DNA of 64,000 nt. It comes from Helianthus annuus (lineage: Eukaryota; Streptophyta; Magnoliopsida; Asterales; Asteraceae). This document shows, one piece after another, positions 1 through 10,600 of the stretch (position 1 is the first letter of the stretch; each line of letters opens with the position of its first letter). Location: positions 156,269,122-156,333,121 of the forward strand of contig NC_035441.2 in assembly GCF_002127325.2 (NCBI RefSeq), given 5' to 3'. The position numbers and the translations under genes are program-made. The notes beneath the pieces were generated by a model, which saw nothing but the letters and a program-made list of their open reading frames with translations, was not told the DNA's origin and did not search any database.

Positions 1-957
1 TTGTTGTTTTATTTAATGATTAGGAGAAATCGAAATTGGGAAGGTTTGAACTTTGATGGTTTTTTGTTGTTACTTTACTTACTTGTGATGGTTTTTTTAT
101 TAGTTTTATCAGTTCTAGAATATTTAACTTAAACTTGAATAAGTTAAACATCATAAAACGAATGTAGAACACATTCTGATTTTGAATTAATAGTAAAAGA
201 TTAACCTTTAACAGAGGTGAAAACTAGATTGAAACTTGAAAGTCGTATAGAATTCAGTTACGAAACTTGATTGCAAGGTTGGAACAAGTTTTGGATCTGA
301 TACTCTAATCGTTAATGTAATTTTAGGAGAAGTCGAGGTATATCTATATATATATATATATATATATAAATGAGATGTGATTTGGGCTAGGTGGCATTGG
401 ATTTGGGACATTTTTGCTGATGTGGCAACTTATATTTTTGAGTTTAGGAGGGAATTCTCAAATGCCTTCATCATTCACGATTTTAACAAAAAAGTGGCGG
501 GATCCGGCTGTGATTCAGGTCACCCAATATTAAAAAACGGATCCTATATATTATCTTTACCAGACCACCATATCTCATAACCTCACTTTTCACAAACCCT
601 ACATACCATTTCCTAAATCTGCTTCTTCGTTTTTCAGAGATTCATCGTCCTTAGGTATGTTATTATGCCATTCCTTCTTTGTTTTCGTATTGTTAATCTA
701 ATACATATTTGATTTTTTTCGATTTCATCAACTATCTTACATATTCAGATGAGATTCATAAGGACGACAATGTTTTGATGCTTTCTTCATCTTCATGTAA
801 ATGCTATTTGTTTCATGTTTCCAGATTTGAAGAGATCGATTTGTTTGCTGTTTAATAATGATTTACGATGTGTTTTGTCATATCTAGGGTTTGCTTGTGG
901 TCTTTCGTATCCGTCAAAACCCTAATCGACCGGAGAAATCATCAAAAGTTCTTCACA
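1..957. other. Non-coding AT-rich flank with (TA)n tract
   Basis: No convincing coding region. A (TA)n microsatellite lies at about 344-368. Around 575-655 the plus strand is pyrimidine-rich with a CAAACCC-type leader and a GT donor-like site after position 654. This resembles the 5' UTR and first splice site of a plant gene transcribed toward the B3-like exons downstream, but no TATA box or start is decisive. Confidence 0.4.
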
Positions 958-959
958 AT

Positions 960-3900
960 ATGGTTAGTTTCTTCTCTCAATTTTGTTATTCAATCATCTT
1001 TCATCCACATTCAATTTTACAAACCCTAAAGCTCATCTACGGTTTCATCTGTAATTAGATCTTATACTGTTTATTTATGTTATTAGATCTTATAGGAACT
1101 TTTTTTTGTTCAAAACCCATTCGGCAGATCTTAATCATTTTCGTTGTTATTTGTTTGTAGATCGTTCCACATAATTTGCAGGTATGTAATTTATATTAGA
1201 TTGTTATTTATTGTAAATGTTTAATGTGAATTTTTGATGATTTTTATGTTTTTTTTTGTTGATCGAACCTGTTATATGTAAGTTTAATCAACAATCTATA
1301 AAAAATTTGTTCTTCATCTCCTTCTCCGCCGATGCTTATTGTTTGATTTTTTTTCCGTTGTTTGTTGGTTGTTTGTTGATGATGATTTTGCATTATCCGA
1401 TTCCAGTCATATGAAATGATATTTTGTTGATGTTTTGATTTTGTTCTCATGTTACTCATATTTTTATTTACAGTCTTTTAGTTTGTTGTTGATGATGATA
1501 TGTTTTGATTGTGTCCGATGTTTTTTGATTGTGTTGATGAAGATTTACAGTGGTCTAATATTTTTTCATCCGGTATAATGTTTTTGCCTTCGGAATATTG
1601 ATTTTGTTTCTAAAAAATAAATATTTTTTATTTTTTTTAAACCGTTTCTTTTTATTTTTGGATTTGGAAGTTTCTCAATTGATTAAATTATCTTTTAAAG
1701 CTTACTGATTGTTGATTTAGGAATATTGATTGTTTTTCTATAAATACTTTACCGTTTTATTTTTTTAAAAACCTTCATATATATTTTTCAGATATGCATC
1801 CCTTGCACAACAGTCCTTCATTTTTAAAGCTTATTGATGAAGATGACCTGATATTTTTGGTACGTTTATGTGTATTCTAATTACTAATCATATTTTAAGT
1901 AAACTGATATTTATCTTTTTTTTATTTTGTTTTAAACTTATAGCAAATAAATGGTGATTTATATTTAGTATGATAATTTATGGCATTGGATGTTAGTGAT
2001 ATAATTTTCAGAATTCAAATTTTAAATTTTAAATTTTGAGGTTTCTATTTTAAATTTTAAATTTAAAATTTTGAGCAATTTTAAATTTCGTTAGTGATTT
2101 ATTTTTAGTATGATAATTTTGCGGAATTAAGGTTTCTGTTTCTATAAATAAATGTTGTTACGTTTTTTGAAACCTCAAATTTAAAATTTTAAGGTTTCTA
2201 TTTATATTTCCGGAATTTAAATTTTAAATTTACAATTTTGAGCAATTTTAAATTTCGTTAGTGATTTATTTTTAGTATGATTATTTTCCGGAATTAGGGT
2301 TTCTATTTCTATTTCCAGAATTCAAATTTTAAATTTAAAATTTTGAGCAATTTTAAATTTCGTTAATGATTTTTTTTGAAACCTCAAATTTAAATTTTAG
2401 TGATTTATTTTTAGTATGATAATTTTTCCGGAATTAAGTAAATTTTAAATTTAAAAGTTTTCCATTAATGTGTTTCATTTTAAATTTCGAATCTGTAAAT
2501 TGAATTTAAATTTGAAAGGTTAGACTTTCCGAATAAGTTTGCTTGATTTACGGGATTGGATATTAGTGATTTGATTTTCAGATTTTAAATTTTAAATTTT
2601 GAAGTCAATCATTATTTTAAATTTAAATTTTGAAGTAAACCATTATTGTGTTTGATTTTAAATTTTGTATGCTTTGAAATCTTGATGTTTTTTTATGAGA
2701 TGCTTTGACTATATTATTTGTAATTTTAGGGATGCTTCGAGTCTTTGACTATTGTTTTTGTACTCGAGTTGCATATCTCACAAACTTTTTGTGTTTTGTA
2801 ATTTTAGATGAAGAGCTTCTTTCAGACTCATTCCCCTACAAGGAACTATTGAATGGGTTCCTATGAGAAGTTGAAGAAAAGGTATATCTTGCACTGTTTT
2901 ATGAGTTATAATTTTTTGTATTTTAGTTATAATTTTATATTTAATTAGTTTTTAATTCTTTAAAGATGTCTTTAATTTCTTTTTAAATCTGTTTTTGTTT
3001 CTATAAATAGATTAGTGTTGTTAAAGATGATTTTTGTATTCGAAATTATGATTCGGTTTCTGTAAATAGACTTTGTTTCTATAAATAGATTACCGTTATA
3101 TTTTTTTTAAACAATGGTTACTTCTTTGCAGTCATGGATAATGAAAACAATGCTCCTTCGTTATTAAAGTCGATTGAGGACTATGATCCTATATTTTTCG
3201 AATTGTTCGTCGACCAAAAACAGGTTAGTTCAGTTTTGTTGGTGTTGTTTGTTTTTTTATATGTATAGTCTTTCTTTTTTATTTTTGTCTTTAGGTGTTA
3301 ATTTGAAATTTTATGTGATTATCTTTTGAAGTTCTTATGGTTTGTTTTGTGAGTTATAATTTTTTGTATTTAGTTATGATTTTTGTACTTAGTTAATTGT
3401 TAATTCTTTAAAGATGTCTTTAATTTCTTTTTAAAGTTGTTTTTGTTTCTATAAATAGATTAGTGTTGTTAAAGATGATTTTTGTATTCGAAATTATGAT
3501 TCGGTTTATGTAAATAGACTTTGTTTCTATAAATAGATTACCGTTATATTTTTTTTTAAAACAATGGTTACTTCCATTGCAGTTATGGATCATGAAAACA
3601 ACGCTCCTTCATTGTTAAAGTTGATTGGGGACTATGATCCTATATTTTTGGTATGTTTCTTAAGTTTTCAGTTTTGTGCACACAATAAGTTATTGCAACT
3701 TATATGTTTTTTTTTTGTTTCGATTGATAGGAAATACCATATGATTTTGCAACCTTATTGTGGGGAGAACAACTTTCATATGTCAATGTCTTAAAATTAT
3801 TGATGATGATTTATCGTGAGTCATTGAGTTATAATTTTTGTATTTAGTTAGCTGTTAATTCTTTAAAGATGCCTTTGATTTCAATTTTAAAGTTGTTTTT

Positions 3901-4590
3901 GTTTCTATAAACAGATTACTGTTGTTAAAGATTATTTTTGTATTCGGAATTATGATTCGGTTTCTGTAAATAGACTTTGTTTCTATAAATATATTACCAT
4001 TATATATTTTTTAAAACAATGGTTACTTCCTTTGCAGTTATGGATCCTAAAAACAACTCTCATTCGTTGTTAAAGTTAATTGAGGAATATGATCCTATAT
4101 TTTTGGTATGTTTCCTTAGTGATTTGATTTTTAAATTTTAAATTTTGAAATGAATCATTATTTTAAATTTAAATTTGAAAGTTTTCCATTTATGTGTTTG
4201 ATTTTAAATTTCGAATATGTAAATTGAATTTAAATTTGAAAGGTTAGACTTTCCTAATAAGTTTGCTTGATTTACGGGATTGGATATTAGTGATTTGATT
4301 TTCAGATTTTAAATTTTAAATTTTGAAGTCAATCATTATTTTAAATTTAAATTTTGAAGTAAACCATTATTGTGTTTGATTTTAAATTTTGAATGCTTTG
4401 AAATCCTGATGTTTTTTTATGAGATACTTTGACTATATTATTTGTAATTTTAGGGATGTGCTTTTATTTTGATTCATTAGGTGTTTATTTTGGATGGTCC
4501 GGAGTTTTTGGCTGCAACTATGTTGGACAGAGATATGCTTGCTATTGCTGTAAATTGGTACCATGTCGGTTGGTTTTGCTTGGTAAGGTT
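960..4590 (+). pseudogene. B3/REM-like gene remnant with amplified first exon
   Basis: Four related exon-like segments encode a short Met-Asp/His...Pro/His-Ser-(L/F)-Leu-Lys-x-Ile-x-x-(D/Y)-D-x-Ile-Phe peptide. They lie at 1792-1859, 3132-3223, 3583-3650 and 4038-4105. Each follows an AG acceptor and ends at a GT donor. After the third copy, an exon-like piece from 3731 reads EIPYDFATLLWGEQL, which resembles the start of a plant B3 DNA-binding domain of the REM type. A possible 21-nt micro-exon sits at 1161-1181 and a first ATG at 960. The rest of a B3 domain was not found, although 4479-4585 (VFILDGPEF...) may be another exon. The segments are separated by repeated AT-rich introns. Most likely a decayed or captured B3 gene; the family call rests on one short segment. 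Confidence 0.38.
2020..2670. repeat. AT-rich dispersed repeats, first block
   Basis: Many copies of a TTTAAATTTAAATTTTGA-type word. A larger unit of about 165 bp begins at about 2505 (AAAGGTTAGACTTTCC...GATTTACGGGATTGG...). It recurs at about 4236-4400, 4588-4740, 4830-4890 and 5515-5640, so the whole B3-like region has grown by segmental duplication. Confidence 0.7.
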
Positions 4591-4890
4591 AGACTTTCCT
4601 AATAAGTTTGCTTGATTTACGGGATTAGATATTAGTGATTTGATTTTTAGATTTTAAATTTTAAATTTTGAAGTTAATCATTATTCTAAATTTAAATTTT
4701 GAAATAAACCATTATTGTGTTTGATTTTAAATTTTCAATTTCGAAGTCAATTATTATGTTAAATTTAAATTTGAAAGTTTGCCATTAATGTGTTTGATTT
4801 TAAATTTCGAATCTGTAAATTGAATTTAAATTTGAAAAGTTAGTCTTTCCTAATAAGTTTGCTTGATTTACGGGATTGGATATTAGTATA
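4120..4890. repeat. AT-rich dispersed repeats, second block
   Basis: Three further copies of the unit seen at 2505, each holding the words GTTTGCTTGATTTACGGGAT and TTTTAAATTTAAATTTTGAA. They flank the possible exon at 4479-4585. No open frame of note. Confidence 0.65.
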
Positions 4891-5177
4891 CTTTGTTTAT
4901 TGGGTTTTAACTAATAATTTAATTGACTCGGTTGTTAGATTTGTGACGATGCGTCGGACAAACAACATTGGGAAAATATACAGCCTTGAGCCTTGGTAAG
5001 TTAACACATTAGTTAAGGTTATGATGTTTTTTCATGGCACCGACACATTATTGAGTAGTAGCGCATTAGGTTAGTGATATTAAAATTTGTGCCTTGAGAA
5101 ATTTTGTATATTGATTGATGTTTGAAATTGATTGTGAGGTCTTTGATTGTGCATTGTATTGCTGATTGATGTATGAG

Positions 5178-6215
5178 ATTTTGTTGATTGGCATAAGGTA
5201 TTAGATAAGATGTGTTTGAAGTTGTGAAGATGAATAAGTGAGACATGTGTAGTAGATATTAGTGAGTGCACAACACATTAGTTAGGGTTTTGAATTATTG
5301 CTACAGGTTAGTGATGTTAGAGATTGTGTTATGAGAAATGTGTAGATTGAATTATGTCTGTGTTTGATTGTGACACCTTTGATTGTGCATGAAATTGCTG
5401 GTTATATGAGATTTTGTTGATTGTAGACAAATAAGTTTGAACAGAACTTATTAGATTTGAAAGTTTGCCATTAATGTGTTTGATTTTAAATTTCGAAACT
5501 GTAAATTGAATTTAAATTTGAAAGGTTAGACTTTCCTAATAAGTTTGATTGATTTACGGGATTGGATATTAGTGATTTGATTTTCAGATTTTAAATTTTA
5601 AATTTTGAAGTCAATCATTATTTTAAATTTAAATTTTGAAGTAATGGCAATCTGAGTCTGATTTTTTTCGTGATTAATATCCGCTTGAGTAACCCAATCT
5701 GAGTCTGATTTTTTTCGTTAACGATTCTCGTAAACTTTCCCGATTTGGGTTTTCTGCAAGGCTAATCATCTAAATTAATTTGTTATTTTTATGGTTTACC
5801 ATTGCATAAGTTAGTATAATTTGTTGACAAAGTTTTGTTTTGTGGGATAGCAGTCATAAATTGAGTAATATTTAAGGTTTATGTGTTTCTATTTTGATTC
5901 ATTAAATAAGATGTGTTTGAGTAATATTCAAGGTTTATGTATATATGAGATTTTGTTGATTGGCATAAGGTGTCAGATAAGATGTGTTTGAAGTTGTGAA
6001 GATGAATAAGTGAGACATGTGTAGCAGATATTAGTGAGTGCACAACACATTAGTTAGGGTTTTGAATTATTGCTACAGGTTAGTGATGTTAGAGATTGTG
6101 TTTTGAGAAATGTGTAGATTGAATTATGTTTGTGTTTGATTGTGACACCTTTGATTGTGCATGAAATTGCTGGTTATATGAGATTTTGTTGATTGTAGAC
6201 AAATAAGTTTGAACA
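5178..6215. repeat. 266-bp direct duplication
   Basis: A segment starting TTTTGTTGATTGGCATAAGG at about 5178 and ending AAGTTTGAACA near 5443 is repeated almost exactly at about 5951-6215. An older diverged version lies at about 5005-5180. Between the copies sits another member of the 165-bp AT-rich family. No gene seen. Confidence 0.75.
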
Positions 6216-6392
6216 ATTAGATTCACATTTAAGTATAAAAAATGAGAGGTTGTTATAATCTGAATTATATTCTGAACGAAAAACTGAAAGGAAAAGGAAA
6301 AAAATAATAATTTAACACAGAGAAAAGAGGATAGAGAGAGAGAGTTGCCACATTTTTAAAACCAAAAATATAAGGTAACCATGCATCTAAAA

Positions 6393-7153
6393 TCTACTAT
6401 ACTTTTTAATAATATTTTGTGGAAAATGGACTATATTGGGTAGGTAGTCAAACATGGTTTTTAGGGTCAAAACGGCTGTGTTGGGTTGACTCGGGACACT
6501 TTTATGAAAAACTTAATGTTTCTGACCTTAATAAATCATTTTTGTAGATGACCAATGTATATCTCTATTTGAAGAATCTCCAAAGATCCAGAGCCGATTG
6601 TTTCATAGCGCTGTGAAGTTGCGTTAAACATACTGGATTTTGAACGATCCGACAAACCATTCGAGGTACTTGGAAGATTAAGTCTCTTATCTGGGTGGTT
6701 GTTACAGGTTTAGGATGTTAAAGGATTTTGGATGTACTATGCGATGTCGATGATGCAGAGATGTTGGTGAAGCTCAGGTTAACAACTTCATGTGTATATT
6801 TTAATGAATAAAGTTTTTGTTGTTTATATTTTCTAATTTAAACTTTTAATTAACTTCTAAATTTAATTAAATGAGTCTGTTTTGCAGGTTCGAACAACTT
6901 CATGTGTATATTTTATTATAAAAAATAAAAGTTTTTTTTTGTTTCATGGGTCGTTCAGAGAGGCAAGTTTCTGCCTCCGGTTCTTGCCCGAAGTTTCTGA
7001 CCTTACTCGCAACCCATTGACTACAACTTTCAATTCAAAACAATTATAAAAAAATTACGTTTGAAAACATGTATTTTTATTTTATTTAATGACATAACTC
7101 GATTAATATAAAGTAAATTTTTCTACCCGCGAAGTTCGCGGGTGATAACCTAG
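6393..7153 (+). mobile_element. Non-autonomous Helitron
   Basis: The 5' end TCTACTATACTTTTTAATAA follows an A. The 3' end is CTAG at 7150-7153 followed by T, giving the expected A|TC...CTRR|T arrangement. A perfect 8-bp GC-rich hairpin (ACCCGCGA / TCGCGGGT, 7125-7143) lies just upstream of the terminus. At 761 bp there is no room for a Rep/helicase gene and none is seen. Helitrons move by rolling-circle replication driven in trans by autonomous relatives. Confidence 0.75.
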
Positions 7154-7640
7154 TAAATATAATATAGTAGATGATCAATATAAATGTATACAAGTATATC
7201 GATTGTATAAATATCTAAATTGGGATTTTAATGAGACTTTGAATATGTACGCATATACATAATACTAAAAGCACATACAAAACAAAAGTCCAAGAGGTGC
7301 ACAACCAAGTTTTTCAAGTTTTTCAAGGTTGGATTCATCGGGATTTTAATACGAGCTTGAATGTTGTTTCGGTTTTTTCAGGTTAACCCGAATCACCTAT
7401 ATCCATTAACCAAACCATTTGAGGTCAATCAGGTTTGCTATAGATCGGGTTCGGGTAATTCTGGTTGTATGTTTTGTCGGATCAGGTGGTATCAGGTCGG
7501 GTTCGGGTTTCGGATAAAATGATTACCGTGGTTGTTAATGTTTCTTTTTTGTGCTATTTGCGTAGAAACTACGGGTAATTTTGGTTGATTGAGTAGTTTA
7601 AAACAATTCGGGTTGTATGTTTTGTCGGATCAGGTGGCAT
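7154..7640. other. Intergenic, short direct repeats
   Basis: No gene seen. A 29-bp stretch containing GGTTGTATGTTTTGTCGGAT occurs at about 7464 and again at about 7613, among several GGTTCGGGT-type words. The second copy lies next to the left limit of the viral sequence. Confidence 0.4.
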
Positions 7641-7649
7641 TAGACCTCT

Positions 7650-10184
7650 AACGACTCTTATCTCTCCCATGATGAACCCCGCTATTCTCCCTAAAGAATA
7701 CTGAAGGCCTCATAGCCAAAAGTTTTACACAGCCAATGGAAAATCCTTCAAGATAAAAAAAAAATAAGTGTCCTAGTCTACTTAAGGCTATTTCCATCAT
7801 GCACAGTCAAACACAGATTCTTAGGATCAGACTCTCATGGAAAAGACCTACTACTTGGTTTTGATATCCTATAACGACTAAGAGACTTGAGATATGGAGA
7901 AGAAGGTCTTAGATAAAAAAAAATTCACAAACCCATGGGTTTCTTTCCCGAGACTTTACATGGTCTCTCCCATTTCACTTGACATCATTAAAGAGCAAAT
8001 AATCGAGTCATCATGTGCCTTAATCCATACAGGATTTCTAACAAAACACAAATCACCATTATGGCTAAATTCATCATTCTTTGTCTCATTACCGTTTAAA
8101 CAAAATGAAGACATAAACCCGACAAAAGCCAGTCACCCAGGAATGAATCATGATTCAAGAATGCCAGACGTTGATAAACCAAGACTTAATCGAGCCAACG
8201 ACATCTCAATGGGCATGTGAAGCTTTTTATGTAAATAAACGGAGTGAACAGGTCCGGGGAAAAGTACGGCTAGTGATAAACTGTCAATCGCTAAACCATT
8301 TTTTTAGCTGATGATAAATTCCCCCTACCTCAAAAGAAATCCCTTTTCCAATCAGTGGTAAACGCCAAAATCTTATCAAAATTTGATCTGAAGGCGGGTT
8401 TTTAGCAACTAGGGATCAAACCAGAAGACAGGCCAAAAACGGCTTTCTGCATCCCAAACCGCCATTACCAATGGAAGGTGATGCCATTTGGTTTAAAAAA
8501 AACGCTCCGTCTATTTTCCAAAAGGCAATGGTGCGGATCTTTGCACCAATCCTTGATAATGCCCTAATATACATTGATGATATACTCTTGTGTTCTGAAG
8601 ATGAAAACTCGCATATAGAATTACTCACAAAATTTCACTCTATAGTAAAGCATGCTCTCAGAAAAGAAAATGAAACTAAGAGTCACATCCATTAATTTTT
8701 TTTAGGCATGTACCACACATCTCCCAAGAACTCCATCGTTTCCCAGATAAGCTAAGCTGAAGTCACAAAAAGAGGTACAACAGTTTCTTGCCTTAGTCAA
8801 TTATATGGTTGATTTTCTGCCAAGATTGTCAAGTCACATAGTACACATGTTCCCCATGTTAAAAAAGAATCCGCCAGCATGGTCAGAAAAGCAAACGCAA
8901 GCTGTAAAAGAAATAAAGCAACTTGCTGATGTGATGCCTCCTTTAAAGATTCCTACAACAACCGACAAACGAATCTTACAGACAGATGCCAGCGATGAAC
9001 ATTGGGCAGCAGTACTTATTATAGAAGATGATGAAGGTGTCAGAACAATAAGTGGATACAAAAGTGGCACGTTTAAAGAATCAGATAAACATTATCACTC
9101 CACATACAAAGAAATCTTAGCTGTAAAGAAAGGAATTGAAAATTTTCAATTCCATCTAGTCGGCTACAGTTTCTTGATTGAAAACATGTCCTCTTTTCCA
9201 AAAATGCTTGAATTCAAAAGAAAGATGCTGCCAAAACCACAATTATTACAATGGGCGAATTAATTTTCCCAATGGACATTTACTATTAAGCATATGAAAG
9301 GCAAGGACAATATCCTTGCAGATTTCTTGTCCAGACCAAAGGCCTATAAATACAAAGGCTCTAACATGGTTCAGCATTACCACTCTCGCTACAAAGACAT
9401 CTTACCAGCAGTCTTCATGATGGACGCCGCTAGCTCTAAAACCCCAGATGAAGCCATTCCACTTGATCAAGACTTTCCTCACTATCACTTTGAGACACCA
9501 TGGCTTGTTTATGAAAGGTTTAGTCTTTCACCTAAACTATCCTTTCATGAATGTCTTTCATATACGAGATTTACACAAACTAGCAAAAGAAGCACTATGT
9601 TTCTTCTGGTAACTCTTTGAAGCTTTTACCATTGCCATGTCTTTCAACCCCGCCAAATTACTGCAATACCTGATTGACTGCTAGTTTGGTCAATTATCCA
9701 AAGAACAAAAATATACGCTCACCCTACTCCAATGGTTTCTCCCACCCACCAATGTACTGGACAGATGGCTGCAGCAAACAAAAAGTATTGCGTAGTTATG
9801 TTACATTACACCTACATCAATTCCCCAAGACGAAAAAGCAGCCATTTATCATGCCCCCTTTTGCTTCATCCATGCATGGGTCAGTTATAAACCCTCAAAC
9901 TTTTTCTTCAAACTCTTTCACGAACAAGAATGGATGAACGTCTGAAAATGTTTAGCTGCTGCAAATGGTTTCAAACCAGAAGATATGCCCAAGGAAGTCC
10001 TAGATGGTGTAAATACATGGAAAATGAAGACCCACACTCGAAAATATGGGATGATACTCACAGAGAATATATCCGGACGCATATTACCAAAGGTGTCACC
10101 ATGCTCACAAATGACGAACTAGATGTATGGGATTATGAGAAAGAATCAGGTTTAGACCCAGCAGTGGATCCGGATTCAGAATAA
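7650..10184 (+). pseudogene. Endogenous caulimovirid pol remnant (RT-RNase H and C-terminal part)
   Basis: Degraded reverse-transcriptase polyprotein of an integrated plant pararetrovirus, closest in style to florendovirus/petuvirus-type sequences (family recognition from memory). Visible in order: an RT start region from about 8130; a KFDLKAGF block near 8380; the catalytic Y-I-D-D at 8570-8581; an RNase H beginning QTDASDEHWAAV with its first Asp at 8985; a KHMKGKDNILADFLSRP block near 9291-9340; and a C-terminal region ending at 10182-10184. The frame is broken many times, for example by a stop before 8410, and the parts lie in different frames. An aspartic protease could not be placed with certainty upstream. 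It cannot encode a working enzyme as it stands. Confidence 0.85.
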
Positions 10185-10600
10185 ATGAAGAAGATCTGTT
10201 TGTCCTTTAGTTTACTAATGGTGTGCTTAGGATTAAATAAAGCTTTATTCACTCTTAAAGTAATGTAAGCACTTATGTCATGTATTTTGTTATTTTCCTA
10301 TATATTTTCTATGTATTATTAGGTGTGATGTCATGGATGATGTAATCAAGCCTTTCCTTGGCATGGATATTTTCTATGTATTATTAGACTCTTTCTGAGT
10401 CCTTTTGAGTCCAAACCCTTGAGTCTTTTATGTTTATCACCCTAGTCACTCTTATTGGCCTTATATAGATCAGCCATACACTCCCCCCCCCCCCCACCAC
10501 ATCCTTTTATGTTTACCACCCTAGTCACTCTTACTAGTCTTATATAGATCAGCCATAAAGTAAAACAATTAGTAAGTTCTGCGTCAAACCCAGTTGTCAA
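10185..10600 (+). promoter_or_regulatory. Viral intergenic region with duplicated TATA segment and poly(A) signal
   Basis: This non-coding stretch lies between the pol remnant and the movement-gene remnant, as in a circular caulimovirid genome. An AATAAA is at 10236-10241. A segment containing CCCTAGTCACTCTTA and TTATATAGATCAGCCATA occurs twice with a 79-bp period (about 10425-10479 and 10504-10558), each with a TATATAG box (10462-10468 and 10541-10547). A run of 13 C residues (10483-10495) lies between them. Promoter activity is inferred from position and TATA boxes, not shown. Confidence 0.5.
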
